Source: Aliivibrio sp. S3MY1
GTDB taxonomy: Bacteria > Pseudomonadota > Gammaproteobacteria > Enterobacterales > Vibrionaceae
Assembly (NCBI RefSeq): GCF_028765575.1
Contig: NZ_JARACO010000002.1
Coordinates: forward strand, 1 to 64,000
Direction of reading: 5' to 3'
Length of the DNA stretch: 64,000 nt
Part shown: positions 43,620 to 51,907 of the stretch, piece by piece
Numbering within the stretch: the first letter of the stretch is position 1
Layout: each line of letters starts with the position of its first letter
The notes under the pieces: model-generated
Told to the model about the DNA's origin: nothing
Seen by the model: the letters and a program-made list of their open reading frames with translations, nothing else
Database searches by the model: none
Position numbers and translations under genes: made by a program

Positions 43620-44885
43620 ATGACCACTACTACAGCACCAGCCAATTTTTCAGAACTTGGTCTTATTTCACCATTGTTAGCACGATTAACAGAGTTGGAA
43701 TATCAACAACCAACGCCTATTCAAGCACAAGCTATCCCAAGTGTATTAGCTGGCCGTGATCTAATTGCTGGGGCGAATACTGGTTCAGGTAAAACAGCCA
43801 CGTTTGCATTACCTATGTTGCAGCAAATTTTTGAACAGCAATCAGGTAAACCACAAAGCAATAAAGGTAACTATGTTACGGGGCTAGTGTTGGTTCCTAC
43901 TCGTGAATTGGCACAGCAAGTTGCTGATAGTATTAAATCATATTCTGCGCATTTTAATGGTGCGATTAAAACGGTTTCAGTGTTTGGTGGTGTTTCAGTT
44001 AACAAGCAAATGTTAGCTCTACGTGGTGGCGCAGACATTTTAGTGGCAACACCAGGCCGATTATTAGATTTGATCTCAAGTAACGCGATTAAACTTGATA
44101 AAGTAAAAACCTTAGTGCTTGATGAAGCAGATAGAATGCTAAGCCTTGGATTTACTGATGAGCTTAATGAATTACTTGCGTTAGCACCCAAACAGAAGCA
44201 AACATTATTATTCTCTGCAACGTTTCCTGAAGAAGTTGAGGGATTAACTCAAGCGTTACTTAATAATCCGGTAGAACTTCAATTACAAAGTGCAGATGCA
44301 AGTACGTTAGTACAGCGCGTATTTACCGTTAATAAAGGTGAAAAAACAGCGGTATTAGCGCATTTAATCCATCAACAACAGTGGCGCCAAGCGCTTATTT
44401 TCGTTAATGCGAAAAACAGCTGTAATCATTTAGCGGATAAACTATCTAAACGTGGTATTACTGCCGAAGTATTCCATGGTGATAAAGGTCAGGGCGCTCG
44501 TAGTCGTGTACTTGAAGGCTTTAAAGCGGGTGAGATTGATGTACTCATCGCGACTGATATTGCGGCTCGTGGTTTAGATATTGAAAAGCTACCTGTAGTG
44601 ATTAATTTTGACTTACCAAGAAGTCCTGCTGATTACATGCACCGTATTGGTAGAAGTGGCCGTGCTGGTGAGGTAGGTCTAGCATTATCATTAATTGATT
44701 TTGAAGATTACCATCACTTTAAAATTATTGAAAAGAAAAACAAGATCCGACTTGAGCGTGAACAAGTAGAGGGTTTTGAAGTAGATGAAGAGATCACAGA
44801 AGCGTTATTAGAAGCGATTAAACCAGTCGCAAAACCAGAAGGTACTGGTAAGAAGAATAAAAGAAAATACCCAGATAACTGGTAA
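43620..44885 (+). CDS. DEAD-box ATP-dependent RNA helicase, RhlE-like
   Basis: The 421-residue cytoplasmic helicase has every core motif: the Q motif near QQPTPIQAQ, GANTGSGKT (I), PTRELAQQ (Ia), TPGR (Ib), DEAD (II), SAT (III), IATDIAARGLDIE (V) and HRIGRSGRAG (VI). The short basic tail (KKNKRKYPDNW) fits an RhlE-type enzyme. It probably acts in ribosome assembly or RNA turnover. A terminator follows. Confidence 0.93.
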   Translation: MTTTTAPANFSELGLISPLLARLTELEYQQPTPIQAQAIPSVLAGRDLIAGANTGSGKTATFALPMLQQIFEQQSGKPQSNKGNYVTGLVLVPTRELAQQVADSIKSYSAHFNGAIKTVSVFGGVSVNKQMLALRGGADILVATPGRLLDLISSNAIKLDKVKTLVLDEADRMLSLGFTDELNELLALAPKQKQTLLFSATFPEEVEGLTQALLNNPVELQLQSADASTLVQRVFTVNKGEKTAVLAHLIHQQQWRQALIFVNAKNSCNHLADKLSKRGITAEVFHGDKGQGARSRVLEGFKAGEIDVLIATDIAARGLDIEKLPVVINFDLPRSPADYMHRIGRSGRAGEVGLALSLIDFEDYHHFKIIEKKNKIRLEREQVEGFEVDEEITEALLEAIKPVAKPEGTGKKNKRKYPDNW

Positions 44886-44919
44886 GAAACACAGCAAGTT
44901 TATTGAATTGATATAATTA

Positions 44920-44954
44920 AAACACTCGACAATTAAACTTGTTGAGTGTTTTTT
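44920..44954 (+). terminator. Terminator after the DEAD-box helicase
   Basis: AACACTCGACAA pairs with TTGTTGAGTGTT (one G-U) around a 6-base loop and is followed by T residues. Confidence 0.85.
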
Positions 44955-45016
44955 CTATGTATTGAGCTTATACAAATTACAGTAATTATTTAATTACATT
45001 GGTATCAGGATCTAAT

Positions 45017-45178
45017 ATGAGAAAAATTTATACAACGGAAGGGAATACTTCTTCCAAAAAACAAAAAGAAGCCTATCCTGTACTTGCACTGTGTGAAAAC
45101 TGTGTAGGTAAATACACAGTCATTAGTGAAGGTGAGAGAACTTATGATCGTTGTGTAAAGTGTGGTGCTGACGACTAA
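45017..45178 (+). CDS. 53-residue zinc-ribbon-like protein
   Basis: A small protein, MRKIYTTEGNTSSKKQKEAY and on, with LCENCV and DRCVKCGADD. Two C-x2-C pairs suggest a single zinc site. AGGA lies 7 bases before the ATG. No family is recognised. A YccF-type membrane protein gene follows 64 bp downstream. Confidence 0.65.
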   Translation: MRKIYTTEGNTSSKKQKEAYPVLALCENCVGKYTVISEGERTYDRCVKCGADD

Positions 45179-45242
45179 TTATTGTGATCTTATTTAAGAT
45201 TTCATCGATTATCAGTAATCGAATGTAAAATAAGGAAATAAA

Positions 45243-45695
45243 ATGAGTGCAATTGGTAATTTAATTTGGTTTCTTTTTGGTGGCGTATTCATGGGACTAG
45301 CATGGTGCTTTTTTGGCGTATTAGCCTTTATTAGTATCATCGGTATTCCATGGGGAAGAGCGTGTTTCGTTATTGCTGGCTTTTCTTTTTTCCCATTTGG
45401 TAAAGAAGCGATTTATCGTGATGAATTAACCCAAAACGAAGACATAGGCACAGGGAGTCTTGGTTTTATTGGTAATGTTCTGTGGTTTATTTTTGCAGGT
45501 TTCTGGTTAGCGATTGGTCATGTAATGTCAGCAGTTGCTTGCTTTGTTACCATCATTGGTATTCCATTTGCGATTCAGCACTTAAAGCTTGCCGTGATCT
45601 CAATTGCGCCTATTGGTCAGACAATTGTGGATAAAGAAGTTGCTGCGGCTGCTCGTCGTGCTAATGCAGAAGCGAAAGTGAATAAGTGGCGATAA
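45243..45695 (+). CDS. YccF-family inner-membrane protein
   Basis: The 150-residue protein has two related halves, each with a YccF motif: WFLFGGVFMGLAWCFFG then IIGIPWGRACF, and WFIFAGFWLAIGHVMSA then IIGIPFAIQHLKLA. This duplication is typical of YccF (DUF307). Four transmembrane helices are expected. The function is unknown. AAGGAA lies 6 bases before the ATG. Confidence 0.9.
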   Translation: MSAIGNLIWFLFGGVFMGLAWCFFGVLAFISIIGIPWGRACFVIAGFSFFPFGKEAIYRDELTQNEDIGTGSLGFIGNVLWFIFAGFWLAIGHVMSAVACFVTIIGIPFAIQHLKLAVISIAPIGQTIVDKEVAAAARRANAEAKVNKWR

Positions 45696-45783
45696 TGAAA
45701 GAGTAGAATATTTAGATTATTACTTGCCAGCGGCTAATTTTTCACTAGAATCGCGTAATATTTATTTATTTAGTGATTAATTA

Positions 45784-46143
45784 ATGAAAACGCTAATAGC
45801 TAGTACTATGCTGGCATCGTCAATGATATTAACAGGCTGCGTAACTTTCCCCACACAAGAATCAGAAAAAGTAGATGTGATCTGGGATGAGGTTGAAGTG
45901 GTAAAAGGCTGTCAACGTCTGGGTGTCGTCTTTGGGTCAGAAGGCCATTTTTATGATTATTGGCTACACGCAGACAAAGATATGGTTTGGGGTACGTTAA
46001 ACCAAATGCGTATTAAAGCCGCGGCTTTAGGGGCGGATACATTGTATCTATACCAGTCTTTGGATTTTTCAAGTTCAGTGACTATGTTTGGTAATGCTTA
46101 TTTGTGTGAGCAACCAGAAGAGAATGTAAGCCAGACTAAATAG
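45784..46143 (+). CDS. DUF4156-like lipoprotein
   Basis: The 119-residue precursor has a lipoprotein signal peptide with lipobox LTGC (cysteine near residue 19). The mature part has VVKGCQRLGVV and AAALGADTLYL, typical of the small DUF4156 envelope lipoproteins. It should sit in the outer membrane facing the periplasm. The function is unknown. A strong terminator follows. Confidence 0.8.
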   Translation: MKTLIASTMLASSMILTGCVTFPTQESEKVDVIWDEVEVVKGCQRLGVVFGSEGHFYDYWLHADKDMVWGTLNQMRIKAAALGADTLYLYQSLDFSSSVTMFGNAYLCEQPEENVSQTK

Positions 46144-46163
46144 CTTTTTAGACGAAGAAAAGG

Positions 46164-46190
46164 GCATCCATAAATTATGGATGCTTTTTT
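46164..46190. terminator. Bidirectional terminator, ATGGATGC-stem type
   Basis: GCATCCATAA pairs with TTATGGATGC and is followed by T residues on the plus strand and A residues on the other side. It sits between convergent genes. The stem sequence is the same as in the two hairpins around hipBA. Confidence 0.88.
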
Positions 46191-46192
46191 AT

Positions 46193-46390
46193 TTATTTTT
46201 CGGAAGGCTCAGATATTTGATACAACTTATGATCATCGCAAGTTGTTTCACAGTTACACACTTTATTGACTCCTACGGTATTTAACCCGCCACAACTGCC
46301 TTGTATTTCTTTTCGCCCAAATATGACGCCCAGTGCCATTAATAAAATAACAAGTATAAACACGCTGAATGTTATTAATAGAGTACTCAT
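46193..46390 (-). CDS. nqrM: NqrM-family protein, Na+-NQR maturation factor
   Basis: The 65-residue protein has one N-terminal membrane helix and a cysteine cluster: GSCGGLNTVGV, KVCNCETTC. This matches NqrM, which inserts iron into the Na+-translocating NADH:quinone reductase. NqrM is normally at the end of the nqr operon; here it stands apart, in a two-gene operon with a DUF134 regulator. It may be a second copy or a moved gene. Its start overlaps the DUF134 stop by 4 bp. Confidence 0.85.
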   Translation of the reverse strand: MSTLLITFSVFILVILLMALGVIFGRKEIQGSCGGLNTVGVNKVCNCETTCDDHKLYQISEPSEK

Positions 46391-46674
46391 TCTTCAATCT
46401 CCGCTTGAAGCATTAAGGCTTTTCCTTGCACTAAACAGCTTGCGACTTTGAATCTTGCTTGTTTAACGATGTTACCAAAGGTTTGTCTAGATACCATCAT
46501 CTGATCGGCAGCGTCTTGTTGACTTAATCCTTCAAAATCAGCCAATCGTAATGCCTCTAATTCTTCAGCAAGTAGTTGTACTTGCGGTAGTTCTGTTGTT
46601 GGTACGCCATTAGGTTTAAAGCAACTGTATGGTGCTCTACTACAAATACGACGACACTTTTTAGGTCTAGCCAT
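46387..46674 (-). CDS. DUF134 (UPF0251) DNA-binding protein
   Basis: The 95-residue protein starts MARPKKCRRICSRAPYSCFK, the DUF134 signature, with cysteines that may bind metal. A sigma-like helix-turn-helix follows (LSQQDAADQMMVSRQTFGN). The ATG at 46674 is chosen for its GGAG site and family start; in-frame codons upstream to 46728 fall in the inverted repeat. It is the first gene of an operon with nqrM and may repress itself through the palindrome at 46712-46754. Confidence 0.88.
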   Translation of the reverse strand: MARPKKCRRICSRAPYSCFKPNGVPTTELPQVQLLAEELEALRLADFEGLSQQDAADQMMVSRQTFGNIVKQARFKVASCLVQGKALMLQAEIEE

Positions 46675-46711
46675 AATGCTCTCCATTAAATACAAGCAAA
46701 GTATAAGTTCA

Positions 46712-46754
46712 TTATTAGCATATGCCAATAACTATTTTTGGCATATGCTAATAA
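46712..46754. promoter_or_regulatory. 17 bp inverted repeat upstream of the DUF134-nqrM operon
   Basis: TTATTAGCATATGCCAA and TTGGCATATGCTAATAA are perfect inverted copies with a 9 bp spacer. Each arm contains the self-complementary GCATATGC. Its place 38 bp before the DUF134 start suggests a regulator site, perhaps for DUF134 itself. Confidence 0.7.
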
Positions 46755-46896
46755 CAAGTGTCGGGAAGATTAAAAACTAATCATGAAGAGTATTTTTTTT
46801 ATTTAGATCAAGTGGTTTTTATTGTGGCTAACGACAAGGTGATATTTATTCGATATTATGCGCCTTTATTAGAATAATGAATTGGCAATAAATCTT

Positions 46897-47241
46897 ATGA
46901 AAATTTCTGTTGATGGTGGTTCTTTTCAAGTTTCAGTTGAAACTGAATATGCAGGGTTAGTAGTTGAAGCAACAAAGATTTTTCACTCAACTCGTGAGCA
47001 AGCTGGATCAAACGACAAAGCGATTTTACGCTTTCTACAAATCATCATTGAGCATCGAGAAGATAATGATGCAATTGGTTATGCATCAATGGGGTTATTA
47101 GGTTGGTACAACGAAGTGATTTATGCTGTAGAAGATAAAGACATTACGTTAAATTTACCTAAGATCTTACCACATTTATTAAACCCTACTGGTGATCTTA
47201 CTGCAACCAGTGCGAATGAAATGAATATGTTTAAGCATTAG
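46897..47241 (+). CDS. 114-residue hypothetical protein, in operon with a NifW-like gene
   Basis: The cytoplasmic protein begins MKISVDGGSFQVSVETEYAG and contains AILRFLQIIIEHREDNDAIG. No family is recognised. An alternative TTG start lies 15 bases upstream; neither has a strong ribosome binding site. The NifW-like gene starts 8 bp after its stop, so the two are co-transcribed. Confidence 0.65.
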   Translation: MKISVDGGSFQVSVETEYAGLVVEATKIFHSTREQAGSNDKAILRFLQIIIEHREDNDAIGYASMGLLGWYNEVIYAVEDKDITLNLPKILPHLLNPTGDLTATSANEMNMFKH

Positions 47242-47249
47242 GATTTACG

Positions 47250-47525
47250 ATGAGCCAAGCTGAAATTCAAAAAATCATTGCTAGCTTTACTTCAGTAGAG
47301 CAGCTTCTTGAGCATTTTGATATTGGTTTTGACAGTAAGTTTATTGATGAATATCGAGAGCCATTAATGAAACGATGTAATGGTTACTTACTGCTTGCTA
47401 AGCCTGATGATTGGTTTTCGGCTCGTCGTGCAATTAAAAATGCATATTGTAAGATCCAAAGAGGGCGATTAGATCCCCATACTCGTTCAGCGTGCAGTGG
47501 TTGCACTACGTGCATTCGTCGCTAG
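47250..47525 (+). CDS. NifW-like protein
   Basis: The 91-residue protein has FTSVEQLLEHFDIGFDSKFI near the N-terminus and PLMKRCNGYLLLAKPDDWFS, resembling NifW, the nitrogenase-stabilising protein, and its homologues in non-fixing Vibrio. Four cysteines lie in the C-terminal half, three of them in ACSGCTTCIRR at the end. No nif genes are present, so its role is probably different. It follows a 114-residue gene by 8 bp. Confidence 0.6.
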   Translation: MSQAEIQKIIASFTSVEQLLEHFDIGFDSKFIDEYREPLMKRCNGYLLLAKPDDWFSARRAIKNAYCKIQRGRLDPHTRSACSGCTTCIRR

Positions 47526-47597
47526 ATGCACATGCTTGCAACTAACAAAGCCCATTAAACGAATAATTGGAACCCTTGTATGCGACCTACGCTTGTA

Positions 47598-47637
47598 CGA
47601 TAGTGTGAGAGGACGGAGGCCGCGAGACCTCCTCCTA
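47598..47637. repeat. GC-rich hairpin element of unknown nature
   Basis: AGGA-C-GGAGG pairs with CCTCC-TCCT (nine pairs, one bulge) around CCGCGAGA. The surrounding 70 bp is richer in G+C than its neighbours. It has no T run, so it is not a typical terminator. It may be a copy of an interspersed intergenic repeat. Confidence 0.5.
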
Positions 47638-47657
47638 CGGGATTATACTTGTTTGAA

Positions 47658-49040
47658 TTAATGCACTATTTGCAGTTCATCCACTTCCATATTGATTTTA
47701 GTTGGGTTCTTTTGTAGCCAACGTAAACGTAAGCTTAATAAAACCGCAGATGTTGTTAGACCGCCAATAAAGCCAAACCAGAAACCATAAACACCCATAG
47801 GGTCAGTGACCCAATCGGTCATTCCAAGAATGTAGCCCGCAGGTAACCCTACAATCCAATAAGAGACAAACGTACACTTAAAGATAGCCGTCATATCTTT
47901 ATAGCCACGAAGTGCACCAGCGGCGACCACTTGTACAGCATCAGTACATTGATAAATAGCAGCAAGAAGCATAAGACTTACCGCTAATTCTACTACTTCT
48001 TTATTGTCAGAATATAGATATGCGATCTGCTCACGGAACAATAAAGTTAACATGGCAGTGCAGCATGCCATTAGTAAACCAAAAGCCAGTCCACAGAAGC
48101 TTGCAATCTTAGCGCCTTCAAGATCGTTTTCACCGAGTTTATGTCCTACACGGATACTAACGGCAATGGCGATACTCATTGGCACCATGAAGATCAACGA
48201 TGAGAAGTTAATTGCGACTTGGTGCGCAGCAACAACGATTGATCCTAATGGTGAAACAAGTAGGGCAACCGCGGCAAATAATGTCACTTCAAAGAAGATA
48301 GAAAGAGCAACAGGTAAACCTAATTTGAAAAGACGATAAATTTCTTTCGCTTGTGGTTTATTCCATGTTTCGTATAAATTCACACGACGTAATTTAGGGG
48401 CAATAAACGTATAAATAACCATGCTAATAAACATTAACCAATATACGATTGCCGTTGCAACCCCACAACCCACACCACCTAATGCAGGCGCACCCATTTC
48501 ACCATAGACAAACATCCAGTTTAACGGAATGTTAGCTGCAAGGCCGATAAAGCCGATAATCATTGCTGGCGTGGTTAAAGACAAGCCTTCACAGAAACTA
48601 CGTAGCGCTTGGAATAATAAAAACGCAGGAGCGGCCCATAGCACCGCATGTAAATACCCTTGGGTCTTTTCAAATAACTCAGGTTCTACATCCATAGCCG
48701 CAATAATAAAGCCCGCGTTATAGAGGATAAGCATAATTGGTACAGAAACAATTAACGCTAAGTAAATACCTTGATGGATTTCAAATGGAACTTTTTTAGA
48801 TTTTCCTGAGCCATTCAATTGAGCAACAACAGGCACTAACGCCATTAATAACCCGACACCAAATAAGACAGATGGAAGCCAAACACTAGCAGCAATAGCA
48901 ACGGCTGCCATGTCGGTCGCACTGACGCCACCAGCCATAACGGTATCAACAAACCCCATGCCTGTCTGAGCGACACTCGCAATTAGGACTGGTGTTGATA
49001 ATTTAATTAATCGAACGATTTCTTTTTGGTATCTGTGCAC
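47658..49040 (-). CDS. norM: NorM multidrug efflux protein (MATE family)
   Basis: The 460-residue inner-membrane protein has twelve hydrophobic segments and closely matches Vibrio NorM: ASVAQTGMGFVDTVMAGGVS and LNGSGKSKKVPFEIHQG. It exports cationic drugs such as fluoroquinolones in exchange for Na+. The start is the GTG at 49040 (VHRYQKE, matching the usual MHRY), with GGTGA upstream. It is divergent from riboflavin synthase, the same pairing as in E. coli. Confidence 0.94.
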   Translation of the reverse strand: MHRYQKEIVRLIKLSTPVLIASVAQTGMGFVDTVMAGGVSATDMAAVAIAASVWLPSVLFGVGLLMALVPVVAQLNGSGKSKKVPFEIHQGIYLALIVSVPIMLILYNAGFIIAAMDVEPELFEKTQGYLHAVLWAAPAFLLFQALRSFCEGLSLTTPAMIIGFIGLAANIPLNWMFVYGEMGAPALGGVGCGVATAIVYWLMFISMVIYTFIAPKLRRVNLYETWNKPQAKEIYRLFKLGLPVALSIFFEVTLFAAVALLVSPLGSIVVAAHQVAINFSSLIFMVPMSIAIAVSIRVGHKLGENDLEGAKIASFCGLAFGLLMACCTAMLTLLFREQIAYLYSDNKEVVELAVSLMLLAAIYQCTDAVQVVAAGALRGYKDMTAIFKCTFVSYWIVGLPAGYILGMTDWVTDPMGVYGFWFGFIGGLTTSAVLLSLRLRWLQKNPTKINMEVDELQIVH

Positions 49041-49247
49041 TGATTCACCGTACAAATTTTTAGTATAAAAAGGGCATTAATGTATTAAAGAGCATAAATG
49101 CGAGTTCATTCTGCGCTAGTAGCTATCGCAAAAGAAAATGGGGTCTGATTGAGTGCTTTGAACAGAGAAAACTGTTAAAGGTAAGCAGAAAGTGGACAGT
49201 ATATAGATATAAGAGGCACTTCACAAAATGAAATATTCAACGTATCG

Positions 49248-49268
49248 TAGCTATTTTTAAAATAGCTA
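49248..49268 (+). repeat. 10 bp inverted repeat upstream of riboflavin synthase
   Basis: TAGCTATTTT and AAAATAGCTA form a near-perfect palindrome with one central base, 51 bp before the ribE start. It may be an operator or a hairpin in the leader. An FMN riboswitch core is absent. Confidence 0.45.
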
Positions 49269-49319
49269 AAATGAAATTAAACGATTCAATGTATTTGATG
49301 GTATTGATAGGAGTGAATG

Positions 49320-49925
49320 ATGTTTACTGGGATTGTTGCGACAACGGCAGAAGTTATTGAAATAACAAAGAAAGATAGATTTCAAACTCATGTGGTAAAA
49401 ATACCTGCGCCATATCATCAAGGTTTAGAAATTGGTGCTTCTGTTGCTCATAATGGCTGCTGTTTAACGGTAACCAATATTAATGGGCATCTTATCTCTT
49501 TTGATTTAATCGAAGAAACACTACGTTTAACCAATCTTGGTTTATTGGAAGTAGGGCAGCGTATTAATATTGAACGAGCAGCTCGTTTTGGTGATGAAAT
49601 TGGTGGTCACTCAATGTCTGGCCATATTGTGGATGTGATGACAGTGAGGGAGATTAACCAGACCACCGAAAATTGCCAAATTTGGTTTGATGTCGCACCA
49701 CGGTGGACTAAATATATATTGCATAAAGGCTATATTGGCGTTGATGGCATTAGTTTAACTATTGGTGATGTGGATGAGAAAGGATTTAACGTTAATTTGA
49801 TCCCTGAAACGTTAGAAAGAACCAATCTAAGCCAGCGCAGTATTGGTGATAAAATTAATTTAGAAATCGATCCGCAAACACAAGCAATAGTAGACACCGT
49901 AGAGCGAGTGTTAGCGAATCAATAA
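49320..49925 (+). CDS. ribE: Riboflavin synthase alpha subunit
   Basis: Makes riboflavin from two molecules of dimethylribityl-lumazine. The 201-residue protein has the two lumazine-binding halves, starting MFTGIVATTAEV, with AHNGCCLTVTNI and GHSMSGHIVDV in the first and DGISLTIGDVDE in the second. The ATG at 49320 is chosen since AGGAG lies 6 bases upstream; 49317 is too close. It is called ribC in E. coli. It is divergent from norM. Confidence 0.95.
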   Translation: MFTGIVATTAEVIEITKKDRFQTHVVKIPAPYHQGLEIGASVAHNGCCLTVTNINGHLISFDLIEETLRLTNLGLLEVGQRINIERAARFGDEIGGHSMSGHIVDVMTVREINQTTENCQIWFDVAPRWTKYILHKGYIGVDGISLTIGDVDEKGFNVNLIPETLERTNLSQRSIGDKINLEIDPQTQAIVDTVERVLANQ

Positions 49926-49940
49926 TGAGTTGGAAATAAC

Positions 49941-50144
49941 TTAAAACAGTCCATCTTCCTCATTACTCGTCATTAGATTTATAGATTGATTGTGAGGGTT
50001 TACCTCCATCGTGAATTCAATTGCGCGGTGACAAGATGGACAGTCATCATAAACGGTTTTATTTGATTGCTTTTGGTCAATAAGCATATTAATAGCGTGT
50101 TGACAGTTTGGGCACTGTATATTTTGATTTGTGTAATTATTCAC
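49941..50144 (-). CDS. CPXCG-motif cysteine-rich protein
   Basis: The 67-residue protein has IQCPNCQHAI near the start and DDCPSCHRAIEF in the middle, a small zinc-binding domain. It starts with GTG after an AAGGAG site 6 bases away; an upstream in-frame start would place that site inside the gene. The function is unknown. It is convergent with riboflavin synthase. Confidence 0.8.
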   Translation of the reverse strand: MNNYTNQNIQCPNCQHAINMLIDQKQSNKTVYDDCPSCHRAIEFTMEVNPHNQSINLMTSNEEDGLF

Positions 50145-50324
50145 AACAAACTCCTTATTATTGTTCAGCAATTACGAACATGTACTTTGGTGTATCTTCA
50201 TTCATAGTAGAAAAGAGAGTTGTTTTTTGAAGTGAATTAAGTAAAAAGATTGATGATATCGACCTTTTTTAGTTTAGATTAATAAAAAATGAGATGGCGA
50301 GTACCATCTCATGTATTGCATGGT

Positions 50325-51194
50325 CTATTTTTTATTTAGGTCAAGTTTGTCAATCAGCTGCTGAGCATGGATCATATACTCTCCACCGAACATAGAGCAG
50401 TGATTTAGTACATGGTAAAGATTATATAAATGCTGACGAGTTTCAAAGCCTTCTGCTATAGGGGTGATAGATTGATAGCCTTCGAAAAAACTGTCTTGGA
50501 ACCCACCAAATAACTTAGCCATTGCCAGGTCACATTCAGGGTCTCCCCAATAACAAGCAGGATCATAACTGATTGGGCCTTTAACACTCAGTGCAATATT
50601 ACCGTGCCAAAAGTCACCATGTAATAATGCGGGCTTAGGTTGATGATTACGTAATATGTGTTTTGAATTTTTAATTAAGGTTTCTATATCACCCAACGCC
50701 ATGCCTTTTTCATGCAAGAGTTGCAATTGCCAGCCAATACGTTGCTCGGCGAAAAAACAATCCCATCGGCGGTGCCAAGTATTAATCTGTAATACATTTC
50801 CTAGGTAATTATCGCAATCAAAGCCGTATTCAAGCTGATCTCCCCATAAATGATGGTTAGCAAGATTAACGCCGAGAGCAAATGAGGTGAGTTGATCCAT
50901 AGGCTTTGTAGGTAGAAAGTTGAGAACTAAAAACGAGTGCTCCTTTGTTGTGCCAACATGAAGGGGCGATGGCACAAGCATATGGTCTGATTGGTCAAGC
51001 TGATTGAGGCTTTCCGCTTCGGTTTCAAAAATGGGAAGTTCTGCGCGCTCGTTGACTTTAATAAAGTAGCGCTGAGCACCATCACTGATCATGTAACAAT
51101 CATTAATCTCTCCACCATTTACAGCTTCGCGTTCAGAAATGATAAAAGGGCGACCTGTCACATCAGTGATTTGTTGAGCGATAGCTTGCCACAT
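50325..51194 (-). CDS. Fructosamine kinase family protein (YniA-like)
   Basis: The 289-residue protein phosphorylates glycated or ribulosamine lysine residues, an early step in deglycation. Family motifs are YFIKVNE near residue 42, LLHGDFWHGNI near 192 (catalytic loop) and YDPACYWGDPECDLA near 212 (metal-binding). It is cytoplasmic and monocistronic. Confidence 0.92.
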   Translation of the reverse strand: MWQAIAQQITDVTGRPFIISEREAVNGGEINDCYMISDGAQRYFIKVNERAELPIFETEAESLNQLDQSDHMLVPSPLHVGTTKEHSFLVLNFLPTKPMDQLTSFALGVNLANHHLWGDQLEYGFDCDNYLGNVLQINTWHRRWDCFFAEQRIGWQLQLLHEKGMALGDIETLIKNSKHILRNHQPKPALLHGDFWHGNIALSVKGPISYDPACYWGDPECDLAMAKLFGGFQDSFFEGYQSITPIAEGFETRQHLYNLYHVLNHCSMFGGEYMIHAQQLIDKLDLNKK

Positions 51195-51470
51195 AATTGC
51201 CTCTCTTGAATATCTGAAAATTATCTAACTAAGCATAGTGTATTCTTAATTAATATCTGTGAAGTAAGGCAAAAAATCACTTTCAATATTATAGTAATAA
51301 GATAAATCAATAAATTTGCAAGGAAGGTAACTGTCGGTATGTTTGGGTTTTGATTGTCAATGCAAAAGGAAAGTATTTGAGACTTATTCTCTATTTTGAT
51401 AAATTACCAATAAGAGCTTGTGAAAAATAAGCATTTATAATTATAACGAACTATTACTAACGGACAGATA

Positions 51471-51806
51471 ATGATTGTCAATACAGAAGGTTACCATGCT
51501 CTTATCGAGTATCTAACAGAACATTTAGCGATTTTTGCAAATCAGCAAGGTGATACTGGTGAAGAGACAGTGGAAGATATTGTAACCGATTTAATTGCTT
51601 CTAATTTAATGACGGTATTTTCACAAAATCCAGAATTGGATCCAGGTGTACGATTTACGTTGTTACGTGAAGCTGATGCGGTAGTAGCAGATTTAGGTGA
51701 AGTACTTGCTGGTGCTTGGGTTCAAAAAGCGACTAATGAGCAAGTGATGTTTCTCGATGATTACATCGGCCTGATTAAAAATCTATTTGATAGCGCTTTC
51801 AAATAA
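51471..51806 (+). CDS. DUF3802-like protein
   Basis: The 111-residue acidic, helical protein begins MIVNTEGYHALIEYLTEHLA and contains LDPGVRFTLLREADAVV. From memory it matches DUF3802, a family found in Vibrio and relatives with no known function. It has no signal peptide. A strong terminator follows. Confidence 0.75.
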   Translation: MIVNTEGYHALIEYLTEHLAIFANQQGDTGEETVEDIVTDLIASNLMTVFSQNPELDPGVRFTLLREADAVVADLGEVLAGAWVQKATNEQVMFLDDYIGLIKNLFDSAFK

Positions 51807-51836
51807 CGTTTAATCGCATAAATGCATTGATTATGA

Positions 51837-51885
51837 AGCCAAATAAAATAAGACTAAAATGGTCATTGTTTTATTTGGCTTTTTA
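51837..51885 (+). terminator. Terminator after the DUF3802-like gene
   Basis: AGCCAAATAAAA pairs with TTTTATTTGGCT, with an inner GAC-GTC pair, followed by T residues. It lies between convergent genes and may serve both. Confidence 0.8.
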
Positions 51886-51907
51886 CTTATATCTTTTCAA
51901 TAACGCC

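Noticed and set aside
49056-49319. FMN riboswitch before riboflavin synthase
   Set aside because: None of the conserved RFN core segments could be found.
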